NCBI RefSeq assembly: GCF_900105055.1
Contig: NZ_FNTA01000004.1
Location: 6,727,501-6,791,500 of the forward strand
Origin: Amycolatopsis lurida
GTDB lineage: Bacteria; Actinomycetota; Actinomycetes; Mycobacteriales; Pseudonocardiaceae
Length of the DNA stretch: 64,000 bases
Direction of reading: 5' to 3'
In this document: in pieces, positions 17,168 through 27,017 of the stretch
Layout: the number at the start of each line of letters is the position of its first letter
Numbering within the stretch: position 1 is the stretch's first letter
Program-made: the position numbers and the translations under genes
The notes under the pieces: generated by a model
Database searches by the model: none
The model's input: only the letters and a program-made list of their open reading frames with translations
What the model was told of the DNA's origin: nothing

Positions 17168-20032
17168 CTAAGCCGACCGCAGGCCCGCCAGCTCGCTCCG
17201 CGACCGCACCTTCAGCTTCCGCAGGACACTCGCGACGTGCTGTTCCACCGTGCGCCGGGACAGGAACAGCACCTCGGCGATCTCCCGGTTGGTGTGCCCG
17301 GCGGCCAGCAGGCGGGCGACGTCGCGCTCGCGGGGGGACAGCTCGTCGCCGTATCCGCGGCGGCCACGTCGCGACGGGGCGACCGCGCCGGTGGACCGGA
17401 AGGCGTGGCGGCAGCGCGCGGCGTCGCGGGTGGCGCCGAGGTGGTCGAAGGTCTCCGCGAGCGCCGCGAAGGTCTCGGCGACGTCCTCGTCGCGGGCCAG
17501 ACGGCAGCGCGTGGCCCGTTCGGCGATCAGCGCCGCGTGATACGGCGCGGGAAGGGCTTCGAACCGGGTCCTGGCGTCCTCGAAGGCCTCGATCGCCTCC
17601 GCGTGCTCGCCCCGGGACGCCGCGACGAGCCCGCGGTTCGCGGCCAGCGCCGCCCGGGTCGACGGCGCGTCGAGGTCGCCGATCCGCCGTTCGAACTCGT
17701 CGGTCAGCGCTTGCGCCTCGGCGTCCCGTCCGGTGGCGCAGTACGCGTCGACGGCGGCCATCAGCAGATCGGCACCCCAGGCCCAGACACCCTTGGCGCG
17801 CAAGAGTTCCAGTCCCTTTTCGGCCTGCGCGACGGCGGCCTCGCCGAGATCCTGCGCGAGCAGCATGCCCGCCATCCCGGCGTGCGCGGCGATCGCGACC
17901 GGGGTGAACGCGTTCTCCGGCTGGTCCGCCGCGGTGCCGGCGAACCGGGCGGCGGCCTCGTCCCATTCGCCGCGGGCGGCGGCGAGCAGCCCGAGGACCA
18001 GGCACAGCTCACTGGTCACGGGCAGGAGGTCCCGGTACTCGTCGATCAGCGCGCAGGCCCGTTCGGCCAGGCCGTCCCAGTTCCCGGTGAGCCAATCGGT
18101 GTGGACGGCCGTCGCGCGGGCGGTGCTGACGACGTACGGCGCCCCGCAGTCGGCGGCCAGCTGCATTCCGCTGTGCAACAGGCTTCTCGCCCGCCGATGG
18201 TGGCCGGTCCAGGCGCAGGCGTCGGCGCTGTTGCAGTGCAGCCGCGCCAGATGCCGCTGTTCGTCGGCGGAACCGACGCTGGTGGGCGCCCGGTCCAGCA
18301 TGTCCCAGCCGCGCGCGTCCCCGATGTGCAGCCGCGACGCCACGTTGTTGGCCAGCAGGATGATCTGCAGCCGCCGGTCGGTCGCCTGCTCGATGAGCCC
18401 GTCCACCCGGTCCATCCAGCGCCGGTGCTCCCGCAGCGGGGTCGCGCCGACCCACGGCTGCGCGAGCACGCCCATCCCGCGTCCGGCCAGGTCGGGCCGG
18501 TCGGCGAGGTCGTTGACGGCGATCTCGATCTCGGTCCTCGCGGCCTCCAGACCGCCCGCCTGGCGCACCAGCAGGAGCCCGAGCCCCAGCCGGACCTCGC
18601 CGCTCAGGCGGCCGGACAGCCTGCCGTCGGTGAGCAGCCGCTCCAGCGCCGGGACGACCTCGGTCTGCGCGAGGCCGTTGCACGCCACCGAACTGAACTT
18701 GACCGCCAGTCTGTCCACATCGGACGGTTGCAGGCCGGGTTCGTCGAGCAGGGTGCGGAGCAGATCCGTCGCGGTCGCGAGATCACCGACCGCCGACGCC
18801 TGATCCGCGGCCGCTTCGCCGTACTTCAGGGCGCCCGCCCGGTCACCCGCCTTGCGGCAGTGCTCGGCCAGCCGCACCAGGGATTGCGGGAGGCGGTCGC
18901 GCAGCAGCCGCGCTGCCCGCCGGTGCAGTTCCTGGCGATCGGGGCCGGGGATGGTGCGGTACGCGGCCTGCTGGGCGAAGGCGTGCCGGAAGCCGTACGT
19001 GCCCTCACCGGTCTCCACCAGGACGTTGCGTTCCAGCGCGAGGACGAGCGCGCGGCGGGCGCGTTCGGGGGTGAGCGCGGCCGCGGCGGCCAGCAGGTCC
19101 GAAGTGGACGGCGTGGCGAGGACCGCGGCGGCTTCGGCGATCCGCCGGGCGGCCGGCGGCAGCGCGACGAGGAGTTCGACCGTGGCTTCCCGCAGCAGCG
19201 CAGGGACTTCGACCGTGTCGAGCAGGTGCCGCGCGGTCGCGCCGTCGGCGTGCACCGCGCCCTCGACGCCGCCGATCGCGCGCACGATCTCCTCGACCAC
19301 GAACGGGATCCCCGCGGTCCGCTCGTGCAACCGTGCGGCGAACTCGGCGGACACGTTCGCTTCGCCGAGCAGTGCCGACACCATCGCTTGGACGCCGTCG
19401 CGGTCCAAGGGCCGGAGTGTCACGAGCGCGTGCGCGGTGCCGGGCGCCGGGCGGTAGGCGCTGCCGAGCGGGATGCCGCCGGGCGTCTCTTCACGCCGAT
19501 AGGTGAGCAGGAGGGTCAGGCCCGTTGGCGGATCGGTCATCAGGAACCGCAGCAGGCGGCGGGATCCGTCGTCCGCCCAATGGAGGTCTTCGATGAGAAG
19601 GACATGCGGGCCCAGCGAGCCGAGCAGCTCCCGGACGGCGCGGAAGAGCCGGTGTCGTTCGGCCCTCGGATCGCCGAGCCGGGGCGGCGGCTCCGGAAGG
19701 AAGGCCGCGAGTTCCGGCAGATAGGGCGCGAGGACACCGGTCACGGGGTTGAGGTCACGCGACGGCCGGACGTCCTTCAGCGCGTCGAAGACCACGCCGT
19801 AGGGGAAAGGCTCTCGCAGCGGCTGGCAGGTTCCGGTGAGGACCGGACGCCCGCCCAGTTCGGGGCAGGCCAGCAGTTCGGCGGCGAGCCGGGTCTTGCC
19901 CACCCCCGCTTCGCCTTCGAGCATGAGCACCGACGGCGAGCGCATCGCGCCGTCGAGGAGTTCGCGTAGTTCCGCCTCGCGGCCGACGAGCACGGGCGCG
20001 CTCGTCCTGCGTCGGCAGCCACCGATCACCAT
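17168..20032 (-). CDS. Large ATP-binding LuxR-family regulator (LAL/MalT-like)
   Basis: 954 residues. An N-terminal AAA/STAND ATPase has Walker A GEAGVGKT (40-47) and Walker B LLIEDLHWADD near residue 145. The centre is a long helical region with TPR-like repeats. The end (about 890-954) is a LuxR helix-turn-helix, LSPRERDVARLLAAGHTNREIAEVLFLS. LAL regulators switch on catabolic or antibiotic genes on binding a ligand. It is divergent from two tandem subtilisin genes and shares with them a repeated 27-28 bp element, so they are its likely targets. The gene is intact. Confidence 0.92.
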   Translation of the reverse strand: MVIGGCRRRTSAPVLVGREAELRELLDGAMRSPSVLMLEGEAGVGKTRLAAELLACPELGGRPVLTGTCQPLREPFPYGVVFDALKDVRPSRDLNPVTGVLAPYLPELAAFLPEPPPRLGDPRAERHRLFRAVRELLGSLGPHVLLIEDLHWADDGSRRLLRFLMTDPPTGLTLLLTYRREETPGGIPLGSAYRPAPGTAHALVTLRPLDRDGVQAMVSALLGEANVSAEFAARLHERTAGIPFVVEEIVRAIGGVEGAVHADGATARHLLDTVEVPALLREATVELLVALPPAARRIAEAAAVLATPSTSDLLAAAAALTPERARRALVLALERNVLVETGEGTYGFRHAFAQQAAYRTIPGPDRQELHRRAARLLRDRLPQSLVRLAEHCRKAGDRAGALKYGEAAADQASAVGDLATATDLLRTLLDEPGLQPSDVDRLAVKFSSVACNGLAQTEVVPALERLLTDGRLSGRLSGEVRLGLGLLLVRQAGGLEAARTEIEIAVNDLADRPDLAGRGMGVLAQPWVGATPLREHRRWMDRVDGLIEQATDRRLQIILLANNVASRLHIGDARGWDMLDRAPTSVGSADEQRHLARLHCNSADACAWTGHHRRARSLLHSGMQLAADCGAPYVVSTARATAVHTDWLTGNWDGLAERACALIDEYRDLLPVTSELCLVLGLLAAARGEWDEAAARFAGTAADQPENAFTPVAIAAHAGMAGMLLAQDLGEAAVAQAEKGLELLRAKGVWAWGADLLMAAVDAYCATGRDAEAQALTDEFERRIGDLDAPSTRAALAANRGLVAASRGEHAEAIEAFEDARTRFEALPAPYHAALIAERATRCRLARDEDVAETFAALAETFDHLGATRDAARCRHAFRSTGAVAPSRRGRRGYGDELSPRERDVARLLAAGHTNREIAEVLFLSRRTVEQHVASVLRKLKVRSRSELAGLRSA

Positions 20033-20054
20033 TGCCGGGTCACCCCCGCTTCAC

Positions 20055-20082
20055 GAACCACACCGTTCGAGTGAACGCAGCT
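20055..20082. promoter_or_regulatory. Shared repeat of the LuxR/subtilisin promoter region, copy 1
   Basis: GAACCAC followed by CGTTC-GAGT-GAACG (20064-20077) and AGCT. The second copy is at 20271-20297. This copy lies 23 nt upstream of the LuxR regulator ATG. Confidence 0.6.
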
Positions 20083-20163
20083 TAAGCGGCTGCTTAGTGA
20101 TCACGGAACCCACTCGGACCGTCACAGAACTTTCGTAGGGACGGGGAGTTCCCCTATTAGATA

Positions 20164-20175
20164 CGTAGTCCTACG
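20164..20175. promoter_or_regulatory. Short dyad in the LuxR/subtilisin intergenic region
   Basis: CGTAG-TC-CTACG, near the middle of the 271-nt divergent spacer. A second small dyad, GGGGA-GT-TCCCC, lies at 20143-20154. These could be further regulator sites or promoter structure. Confidence 0.3.
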
Positions 20176-20270
20176 GAGTGTTGCCTCGCTTGTTCGCGCA
20201 GGTCCCGCCACCCGAAAGTGATTCATGCGTGACTGCACGTCACGGCGTCGGCTCGGATCCCCGCCGGCGC

Positions 20271-20297
20271 GAACCACCTGTTCGAGTGAACGGAGCT
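20271..20297. promoter_or_regulatory. Shared repeat of the LuxR/subtilisin promoter region, copy 2
   Basis: GAACCAC followed by GTTC-GAGT-GAAC (20280-20291), GGAGCT. It differs from copy 1 by a 1-nt indel and few substitutions. It overlaps the ribosome site (GGAG 20292-20295) of the first subtilisin, so a bound protein could block both transcription and translation. Confidence 0.6.
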
Positions 20298-20303
20298 CAG
20301 GAG

Positions 20304-21466
20304 ATGCGTGGAGAACTTCGACGTCACCGGATCGCGGGTGCGGTGCTCGCCGGGGCCTGTGCGGCGGCCACCGTGGCCTTCGCCGGACCGGCCACGGCCG
20401 CCGAGGGGCAGATCCGCGGCGCCGGTGTGCCGGGAGCCGTCACGGACGGGTACATCGTCTCGCTCAAGAGCGGCGACGCCGGCCTCGCGGCCAAGTACGG
20501 CGGCCAGGTGAAGGCGACCTACACCGCCGCGCTGAACGGTTTCTCGGTGAAGATGACCGAGGCGCAGGCGAAACGCCTCGCGGCCGACCCGAACGTCGAC
20601 TTCGTCCAGCAGGACGCGGTCGCGCATATGACCGGCACCCAGACCAACCCGACCTGGGGCCTGGACCGGATCGACCAGAAGAACCTGCCGCTGGACAAGA
20701 AGTACACCTACCCGAACACCGGATCCGGGGCGACGGTCTACGTCCTCGACACCGGTGTCGACTACCGCCAGTCCGAATTCGGCGGCCGCGCGACCAGCGG
20801 GTACGACTTCATCGACAACGACAGCGACGCCCGCGACTGCCAGGGCCACGGGACGCACGTCGCCGGTACCGTCGGCAGCGCGACCTACGGTGTCGCCAAG
20901 GGGGCCAAGATCGTCTCGGTCCGCGTGCTGAACTGCCAGGGCAGCGGCCAGTACTCGCAGATCATCAGCGGGATCGACTGGGTCGTGAAGAACGCCAAGG
21001 GCCCGTCGGTGCTCACCATGAGCCTCGGTGGCCCGGCCGACTCCGGGGTCGACGCCGCCGTGCGCCGCGCCGTTTCCGCGGGCATCACCAACACGGTGGC
21101 CTCCGGCAATTCCAACACCGACGCCTGCGGCACCAGCCCGGCCCGGGTTCGTGAAGCCATCACCGTCAACGCCACCCAGAGCGACGACCGCCGGTCGACG
21201 TTCTCGAACTACGGCAGCTGCACCGACATCTTCGCGCCGGGGACCAGCATCACCTCCCTGCGCAACGGTGGCGGCACCCAGCAGATGAGCGGTACCTCGA
21301 TGGCGACGCCGCATGTCGCCGGCGCGGCCGCGATCTACCTGACCTCGAACCCGTCGGCCACCCCGGCCGCCGTCGCCTCCGGTCTCGCCAACGCCGCCAC
21401 CAGCGGTGTCGTCAAGAGCCCGGGCACCGGTTCCACCAACAAGCTGCTGAACGTGGCGGGTCTCTG

Positions 21467-21467
<1 letters not shown>
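20304..21467 (+). CDS. Secreted subtilisin-like protease (S8), first of tandem pair
   Basis: 387 residues from ATG 20304. A signal peptide (to about Ala33) is followed by an I9-type propeptide (about 45-108) and the S8 catalytic domain with Asp149 (VLDTGVD), His182 (GHGTHVAG) and Ser332 (SGTSMATPHVAG). Four Cys residues suit an extracellular enzyme. GTG 20286 in frame is an alternative start, but GGAG sits 8 nt before the ATG. Its stop overlaps the next start by 1 nt. The protein is proteinase K/thermitase-like in layout. Confidence 0.95.
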
Positions 21468-23014
<1,547 letters not shown>

Positions 23015-23087
23015 GTCCTTGCGAACGGCGGTGCGCCGCGGTCACGATGGCCGCGGCGCATCGTCGTTTTCGCTGGGAGGCTTTCGC

Positions 23088-24611
23088 ATGGAGTCCTACG
23101 ACGCCGTGATCGTCGGTGGCGGGCACAACGGCCTGGTGGCGGCGGCCTACCTGGCCAGGGCCGGCCGCTCGGTGCTGGTGCTGGAAAGGCGGGACGAGGT
23201 CGGCGGGGCTGCGGTCTCCTTCCGTGCCTTTCCCGGCGTCGACGTCCGGCTGTCGCGGTACTCGTATCTGGTGAGCCTGCTGCCGCGCAAGATCATCGCG
23301 GACCTCGGGCTCGGGCTGGATCTCCGGCGGCGGCGGATGTCTTCGTACACGCCCGTCGGCGACGGTGGTCTCCTTGTCGACACGGGCGACGACGGACGTA
23401 CGGCGGCGTCGTTCTCCGCCCTCACCGGGTCCACAAAGGACTTCGAGGCGTGGCGGCGGTTCTACGCGATGACGTCCCAGGTCGCGAAACGGACTTTCCC
23501 CACCCTGACCGAACCGCTGGTGTCCAGGGAGGAACTGCGTTCGGGGATCGAGCCGGAGGCGTGGGACGCGCTGTTCGAACGGCCGATCTCGGAAACGCTC
23601 ACCCGGATGTTCGGCGACGACACCGTCCGGGGCGTCGTCCTGACCGACGCGCTGATCGGTACTTTCGCCGGAGCCGGTGATTTCCGGCAGAACCTGTGCC
23701 TGCTCTACCACGTGATCGGCAATGAGACCGGCGACTGGGACGTGCCGGTGGGCGGGATGGGCGCGGTGACCGGGGCGCTCGCGTCGGCCGCGTCTTCCGC
23801 CGGGGCACGGCTGACGACCGGTGCCGAAGTGGTGTCGATCGACCCCGGTGGCTCAGTGCGTTACCGGCTCGGCGACGACGAGTTCGTGGTGCGCGGCGGG
23901 CACGTGCTGTCGAACGTCGCGCCGCGGACGCTCGCGCGGTTGCTGGGGGAGGAGCCGCCGGAGGCGCCGGAAGGCGCGCAGCTCAAGGTGAACATGGTGC
24001 TTTCGAGGCTGCCGCGGCTGCGCGATTCGAGGGTCGATCCGCGCGAGGCGTTCGGTGGGACGTTCCATGTCAACGAGGGCTACGAGCAGTTGGCGACGGC
24101 CTACGCCGAGGCCGAGGCGGGCCGGATCCCGTCGCTGCCGCCGTGCGAGATCTACTGCCACTCGCTGACCGACCCGTCGATCCTCGGCCCGGCCGAACAG
24201 GCCACCGGGGTGCAGACGCTGACACTGTTCGGCCTGCACATGCCCGCGCGGCTGTTCGCGGGGCGGAACGACACCGCGCGCGAGGAGGCGTTGCGGGCGA
24301 CCTTGTTCTCTTTGGACAGTGTGCTGGCCGAACCGATCGAGGATTGCGTGCTGCGTTCGCCGGACGGCGGATTGTGCATCGAGGCGAAGACGCCGCTGGA
24401 TCTCGAAGCCGAGCTGGGGTTGCCGGCGGGACACATCTTCCATCGCGATCTGTCGTGGCCTTATGCGGCGGATGCCGCCCAGGTGGGGCGCTGGGGTGTC
24501 GAGACCGCGCACGAGCGGGTGCTGCTTTGCGGTGCCGGGGCCGTCCGGGGCGGCGGAGTCTCGGGCATCCCCGGCCACAACGCCGCGATGGCGGTGCTTT
24601 CCAGCGCGTGA
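23088..24611 (+). CDS. FAD-dependent oxidoreductase, phytoene desaturase/PYROXD2-like
   Basis: 507 residues from ATG 23088 (GGGAGG ribosome site). The N-terminal Rossmann motif is DAVIVGGGHNGLVAAAYLARAG with ERRDEVGGAA, and the C-terminal FAD-contact block is GAGAVRGGGVSGIPGHNAAMAVL. The overall build is that of the CrtI/amine oxidase superfamily. No phytoene synthase or other carotenoid gene is nearby, so the substrate is open. The TGA stop lies within the left arm of the following palindrome. Confidence 0.85.
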   Translation: MESYDAVIVGGGHNGLVAAAYLARAGRSVLVLERRDEVGGAAVSFRAFPGVDVRLSRYSYLVSLLPRKIIADLGLGLDLRRRRMSSYTPVGDGGLLVDTGDDGRTAASFSALTGSTKDFEAWRRFYAMTSQVAKRTFPTLTEPLVSREELRSGIEPEAWDALFERPISETLTRMFGDDTVRGVVLTDALIGTFAGAGDFRQNLCLLYHVIGNETGDWDVPVGGMGAVTGALASAASSAGARLTTGAEVVSIDPGGSVRYRLGDDEFVVRGGHVLSNVAPRTLARLLGEEPPEAPEGAQLKVNMVLSRLPRLRDSRVDPREAFGGTFHVNEGYEQLATAYAEAEAGRIPSLPPCEIYCHSLTDPSILGPAEQATGVQTLTLFGLHMPARLFAGRNDTAREEALRATLFSLDSVLAEPIEDCVLRSPDGGLCIEAKTPLDLEAELGLPAGHIFHRDLSWPYAADAAQVGRWGVETAHERVLLCGAGAVRGGGVSGIPGHNAAMAVLSSA

Positions 24612-24658
24612 AGGCCCCCTTCCCTCGGCTCAGCCGAGGGAAGGGGGCCTTCACGCGC
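24604..24658. repeat. Perfect intergenic palindrome, family B
   Basis: Arms of 27 nt (24604-24630, 24632-24658) are perfect complements around one C; the left arm contains GTGAAGGCCCCCTTCCCTCG. It separates the convergent FAD-enzyme and S1-protease genes and contains the stop codon of the former. Its core is the same as that of the palindrome at 55669, 31 kb away. Confidence 0.9.
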
Positions 24659-24663
24659 ATTCG

Positions 24664-26115
24664 CTACTGGACGGTGAGGGTGTAGGTCGCCGTGGCGGTC
24701 TTGCCCGCCGAGTCCGTCGCGGTGACGGTCACCGGGTACGTGCCCCGTTGGAACGGCGCGGCCACCTGCATGGTCGAACTGCCACCGCTCGAGATCGTCG
24801 TCGGGTTGAAGAACGGTGCGAACGGCAGCCCCTGCCCGGACGCCGACAACGTGATCGTGCCCGTGCCACCGGTGGCGGAAACCTTGACGTTGCTGAAGAA
24901 ACCGGGCTGTGAGGTCCCGCTGGCGGGGCTCAGGCCCACCTTGAGCTCACCCGGTTGCGGCGCGCCGTCGCCGACGGTCAGCGTCAGGTTCGTGGTGGCG
25001 GTGTCGGTGGTGCCCTTGCCCGAGATCGTGACGGCGTAGTCCTTTTCGGCCGTCCCGGCGGGAACCTCGATGCTCACCTTCGCCGACTCGCCCGAGTTGA
25101 TCGTCGCGGGCTGGAACGTGGCCGTCGCGCCCTCGGGAAGTCCCGAAGCGCCGAGGTCGACCTTCTCCGCGCCGTTCTTGCCGGGCTTGCTGGTCACCGT
25201 GGCCGAAACGTACTTGCCCGGCTCGACCTTGAGGGCCGACGGCGTCACGCCGAGCGAGAACTTCTCCGGGTTCTGCGGCTCGCCGATCTGCTGCTTGACC
25301 CAGTCACCCATTTCGTTGTTGAGCCTGCCGTACACGCTGTACCACTTGAAATCGCTACGGCTCCAGGAAGCGACCCCGACGACCTTGCCGTCCACGATCA
25401 GCGGGCCGCCGCTGTCACCCGGCAGGATCGTGACGCGGCCGTCGCTGTAGCCGCTGCAGATCATCGTGGCGTCTTTGAAGCCCGCGCCGACGCCGCTGCA
25501 GTTGCTGCCCTGCACGATCGGCAGCGTGAACTTGTGCAGTTCGACGTTGCGGGTGTCGTCGTTGTGGTCCTTCTTGCCGTAGCCGAGCCCGAGCCCCGAC
25601 TTGCCCGGCTTGTGCAGCTCCGTGTCGGCCGAGGTCGCGACCTTCGCGTACTGGCCACCCGGCACCGGGATGTCGGCGTCGGTGGTGACCACCGCGACGT
25701 CGTACCCCTGGTCGAAGTTGACGTACTTCGGGTGCTTCTCGTAGCTGACGACGCCGATCCGCGTCCCGCCACCGGCGTTGAGGTCGTCCAGTCCGTACAG
25801 GAAGGACTTCTCGCCCGCCGCGTCCTTGCAGTGCGCGGCGATCAGGATCTTGCGTGGCGCGACGACCGATCCGGTGCAGGTCTGGCCTTGCGGGCGAGTT
25901 CCGCCTTCGCGGAGACCCGCGATGATGAAGGGGTGGTCCTTGACCGAGGCGGGGGTGCCGCCGATGGAGTTCGTGTGCAGTCCACCGGGGACGACCGCTT
26001 GATCCGTCGGGGTGACGGCGGGCAGGTTCGCGGCGGCCGCCGGAGCGGGCAGGAGGACCGAGAGGCAGCCGAGGGTGGCGGTGGCGATCCCCAGTAGCCG
26101 TTGTCTTCTGTTCAC
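24664..26115 (-). CDS. Secreted trypsin-like protease with C-terminal beta-domain repeats
   Basis: 483 residues. Signal peptide (to about Ala29), S1 domain with His95 (IAAHC), Asp139 (GYDVAVV) and Ser235 (PGDSGGPL), then two Ig-like or fibronectin-like beta domains (about 285-375 and 390-483), each ending in TLTV. The repeats read VTPSALKVEPGKYVSATV and LSPASGTSQPGFFSNVKV at their starts. GTG start with AAAGGAA upstream. The beta domains may bind wall or substrate polymers. The 87-nt upstream spacer holds a bulged dyad (26129-26164). Confidence 0.92.
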   Translation of the reverse strand: MNRRQRLLGIATATLGCLSVLLPAPAAAANLPAVTPTDQAVVPGGLHTNSIGGTPASVKDHPFIIAGLREGGTRPQGQTCTGSVVAPRKILIAAHCKDAAGEKSFLYGLDDLNAGGGTRIGVVSYEKHPKYVNFDQGYDVAVVTTDADIPVPGGQYAKVATSADTELHKPGKSGLGLGYGKKDHNDDTRNVELHKFTLPIVQGSNCSGVGAGFKDATMICSGYSDGRVTILPGDSGGPLIVDGKVVGVASWSRSDFKWYSVYGRLNNEMGDWVKQQIGEPQNPEKFSLGVTPSALKVEPGKYVSATVTSKPGKNGAEKVDLGASGLPEGATATFQPATINSGESAKVSIEVPAGTAEKDYAVTISGKGTTDTATTNLTLTVGDGAPQPGELKVGLSPASGTSQPGFFSNVKVSATGGTGTITLSASGQGLPFAPFFNPTTISSGGSSTMQVAAPFQRGTYPVTVTATDSAGKTATATYTLTVQ

Positions 26116-26128
26116 GGTGGTTCCTTTC

Positions 26129-26164
26129 CAGGTGGCTGGAAATCACTTTCCGCATGTGCACCTG
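26129..26164. promoter_or_regulatory. Bulged dyad upstream of the S1 protease gene
   Basis: CAGGTG (26129-26134) pairs with CACCTG (26159-26164), and inside it GGAAA (26138-26142) pairs with TTTCC (26147-26151). It starts 14 nt upstream of the GTG start and could be an operator or leader hairpin. Confidence 0.35.
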
Positions 26165-26202
26165 GCGGAACAACCGAGGAAGGAGCCCGTAGGGGTACGG
26201 AA

Positions 26203-26958
26203 CTAATGTGTCCCGTCGCCGGTGAGCAGCTCGATACTGTGCTCACCGGTGCGCTCGACGTCGAGGCCCGCCTTCGTCAGTACCCGCATCAGCTGCTCCA
26301 CAGTGGACGGTTCGCTGCGCGACTTCACCAGCTCCGCGGCCAGCCGTCCCTTGTACGCCTTGTTGAAGTGGCTCACCGTGGTCCGGTCGCCCTTCGCGTC
26401 CTCGGTCACGACGCGCACGGTCACCGCGTCCGGGCGGAGCTTCGCCAGCGCCGAGTAGGTTCCGGACCGCAGGTCGACGACGAGCCCCTCGACGGCTTGG
26501 AGCGCCGGTTCGAGGACCGGTTTCCACACGCTGCGGACGGTGCCGAGCGACGGCAGCGTGTTCCCGCCCGAAAGCCGGTACGCGGGGATCGGGTCGGTCG
26601 CCGCGACCACCCCGAACAGCGCCGAAGCGACGGCGAGGCGCTTCTCGGCCTTCGCCAGCGTCGCCTTGGTGAAGGACTTCACGTCGAGCGCGTCGTAGAG
26701 GACTCCGGTGTAGCGGCGCAGCGCGGGCATCGTGGGCGAGGTCCACAGCTCGGCGTTGCGGGCGACCTCGTCGGCCTGCCGCGGCGTGATGCCGAGCGCG
26801 GCGACGCTGGCCGGGACGTCGACGGCCAGTTCGGTCAGCGCGTCGGCCAGCTTCGCCCGGGTCGGGTTCAGCTCCGGGAACGACAGCGCGTCGAGGTCCA
26901 GCGGCTCGCCGGTGCCGCCGGCGGCCTTGGTCTCGGAAGGAGGGAGGAGCACGAGCAC
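26203..26958 (-). CDS. yaaA: Peroxide stress protein YaaA (DUF328/UPF0246)
   Basis: 251 residues starting at the second GTG (26958), giving MLVLLPPSETK, the normal N-terminus of actinobacterial members. The conserved SHFNKAYKGRLAAEL is present near residue 200. E. coli YaaA limits free iron during peroxide stress and has a DNA-binding fold. TACGCT lies 6 nt before GTG 26958, which supports that start over 26961. Confidence 0.88.
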   Translation of the reverse strand: MLVLLPPSETKAAGGTGEPLDLDALSFPELNPTRAKLADALTELAVDVPASVAALGITPRQADEVARNAELWTSPTMPALRRYTGVLYDALDVKSFTKATLAKAEKRLAVASALFGVVAATDPIPAYRLSGGNTLPSLGTVRSVWKPVLEPALQAVEGLVVDLRSGTYSALAKLRPDAVTVRVVTEDAKGDRTTVSHFNKAYKGRLAAELVKSRSEPSTVEQLMRVLTKAGLDVERTGEHSIELLTGDGTH

Positions 26959-26964
26959 CACGGA

Positions 26965-26970
26965 AGCGTA
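26965..26970 (-). promoter_or_regulatory. -10 box for leaderless yaaA
   Basis: TACGCT on the minus strand, 6 nt before GTG 26958. The divergent GNAT has its own box at 27005, so two leaderless starts lie back to back. Confidence 0.5.
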
Positions 26971-27004
26971 ACTAAATGGAGTGCGTCACCCCGAGGCGCG
27001 GGCT

Positions 27005-27010
27005 TAGCCT
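27005..27010 (+). promoter_or_regulatory. -10 box for leaderless GNAT
   Basis: TAGCCT lies 7 nt before ATG 27018, and no ribosome site precedes that ATG. Confidence 0.5.
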
Positions 27011-27017
27011 CGTCCGC

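Noticed and set aside
17237..19969. A 910-codon open frame on the plus strand opposite the LuxR regulator
   Set aside because: It mirrors the codons of the real minus-strand gene, is rich in Arg/Gly/Gln, and has no recognisable domain. Long antisense frames are usual at this GC content.
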